Notes under the pieces: model-generated | Databases searched by the model: none | The model's input: the letters and a program-made list of their open reading frames with translations, nothing else | Told to the model about the DNA's origin: nothing | In this document: one piece after another, positions 42,450 through 43,167 of the stretch | Layout: each line of letters starts with the position of its first letter | Position numbering within the stretch: position 1 is the first letter of the stretch | Translations under genes and position numbers: made by a program | Source of the DNA: Burkholderiales bacterium | GTDB lineage: Bacteria; Pseudomonadota; Gammaproteobacteria; Burkholderiales; Casimicrobiaceae | DNA: 43,167 nucleotides | Assembly: GCA_017880805.1 (NCBI GenBank) | Contig: JADGRP010000208.1 | Coordinates: forward strand, 1 to 43,167 | Direction of reading: 5' to 3'

Positions 42450-43167
42450 CGCCTGCCTTGTTGGCGTGCACGAGTTCTGCGAACTCGCGATCGAGGTTTG
42501 CCTCCAGTGCGGCAAAGCGCGCGAGTTCCGTATCGGAAATTTCGTCACCCATCCGCTGCAGCGGGCGCAACGATGGAAGATATGCAAGCCGCTCGGGATG
42601 GACGCCAGCGGCGACCGCGCGTTCGGCGAGATCGACGAATTTGCCGATGAGCCGCATCATTGACGCTTGCCGGCGGGGGCTGCAGACGCGGTCGATCGGC
42701 GAGAATGCCGACTGCCGCAGGAACGCGTCGTTGATGAGATCGGCGCAGAACAGCGTCAGCTGCTGGCGCACCGGCAGCGCATCCTTGCCGATGATCCGCG
42801 CCATGCGCTCGAGGTGCGCCTGCTCGTCGAGCAGCGTGAGAAAACGGCGGCGCAGCTTCCACCATTCGCCGTTGCCGTTCGCGGCCCACCAGGGCGCGAA
42901 GTCGCGCGCGTCCTCGGCATACGACTGCAGTGGGTGCACGGCCGGGTAGAAGCGTGCCTGCGCGCGCTTGACGTCCAGCGCCCAGAAGGCCTTGACGTAG
43001 CGTTTCGTGTGGCTGGTCACCGGTTCGGAAAAATCGCCCGACGGCGGGCTGATCGCGCCGATCACCGTCACCGACCCGCGGTCGCCGGCGAGCGTCTCGA
43101 CGATCGCCGCGCGCTCGTAAAAATCGGCGAGCCGCGACGAAAGATACGCTGGGTAACCCCCTTCGCC
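42433..43167 (-). CDS. ntpA: V/A-type ATPase catalytic subunit A, C-terminal part (partial)
   Basis: Open from the right edge (in frame at 43167) to TGA 42433-42435; about 244 C-terminal residues. Reads GGYPAYLSSRLADFYERAAI, then GSVTVIGAISPPSGDFSEPV, VTSHTKRYVKAFWALDVKRA and FYPAVHPLQSY, which is unmistakable for the catalytic A subunit. The P-loop and the insert domain lie outside the window. It overlaps the subunit B start by 17 bases. The family is the ion-translocating V/A-type ATPase, found in a minority of proteobacteria. Confidence 0.95.
   Translation of the reverse strand, partial: GEGGYPAYLSSRLADFYERAAIVETLAGDRGSVTVIGAISPPSGDFSEPVTSHTKRYVKAFWALDVKRAQARFYPAVHPLQSYAEDARDFAPWWAANGNGEWWKLRRRFLTLLDEQAHLERMARIIGKDALPVRQQLTLFCADLINDAFLRQSAFSPIDRVCSPRRQASMMRLIGKFVDLAERAVAAGVHPERLAYLPSLRPLQRMGDEISDTELARFAALEANLDREFAELVHANKAGDATHG

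Overview
The window is high-GC proteobacterial DNA. It most resembles a facultatively anaerobic betaproteobacterium (inference from gene content: a 14-subunit-type nuo operon, a RegB/RegA-type redox two-component system, a class I cytochrome c, FNR-type operators). It combines a full respiratory complex I tail with anaerobic carbon and electron metabolism and a small ribosomal-peptide maturation cassette that I cannot assign to any described pathway.

Layout. 1-7999 (+): end of nuoG, then nuoH-I-J-K-L-M-N, tightly overlapped. 7998-8280: two relics of an HdrD/EMO-like gene. 8295-15042 (-): an operon read porG-porA-porB-NADPH:ferredoxin oxidoreductase-maeA-cyclic-nucleotide-binding protein. 15043-15306: divergent control region with an FNR-type palindrome. 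15307-18907 (+): frdCAB, a Wolinella-type quinol:fumarate reductase. 18908-20013 (+): a decayed copy of the peptide cassette that still holds an intact 51-codon precursor gene. 20157-22205 (+): membrane Fe-S/heme b oxidoreductase (EMO/HdrDE-like). 22815-26610 (+): 11-heme cytochrome c, membrane cytochrome b and a NapC-like multiheme cytochrome behind an FNR-type promoter. 26726-28719 (-): regBA-like genes. 29209-29493 (-): cytochrome c551-like. 29768-30765 (+): COQ10/RatA-like protein and a cyclic-nucleotide-binding protein. 30889-31080: frdB relic. 31210-35470 (+): the intact cassette: PqqD-like protein, radical SAM 1, UbiA/MenA-like prenyltransferase, radical SAM 2, 51-residue precursor peptide, radical SAM 3. 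35861-38016 (+): DUF3300 and DUF2950 proteins. 38078-40102 (-): SRPBCC protein, DUF3419 (BtaA-like) and DoxX-like. 40408-43167 (-): V/A-type ATPase subunits D, B and A (A is cut by the window edge).

How it fits together. Malic enzyme and pyruvate:ferredoxin oxidoreductase on one strand, and fumarate reductase divergent from them, form a malate/fumarate dismutation module. Complex I can feed NADH electrons through quinone to FrdCAB. The multiheme cytochromes and the EMO-like protein add further quinone-linked electron routes, and RegB carries the quinone-binding signature of its family.

Most notable system. The cassette at 31210-35470 looks like a RiPP pathway: an RRE (PqqD) protein, three paralogous radical SAM enzymes with degenerate SPASM-like C termini, and a precursor whose C-terminal 22 residues are identical in two copies despite nine synonymous codon changes. 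A MenA-like polyprenyltransferase lies inside the operon, translationally coupled to two of the radical SAM genes. A peptide-derived, possibly prenylated redox cofactor or quinone is a testable idea, not a demonstrated one. The two loci decayed reciprocally: intact frdB followed by a broken cassette, and a broken frdB followed by an intact cassette. That pattern points to duplication of a frdB-cassette unit and hence an ancestral link between this peptide pathway and fumarate respiration.
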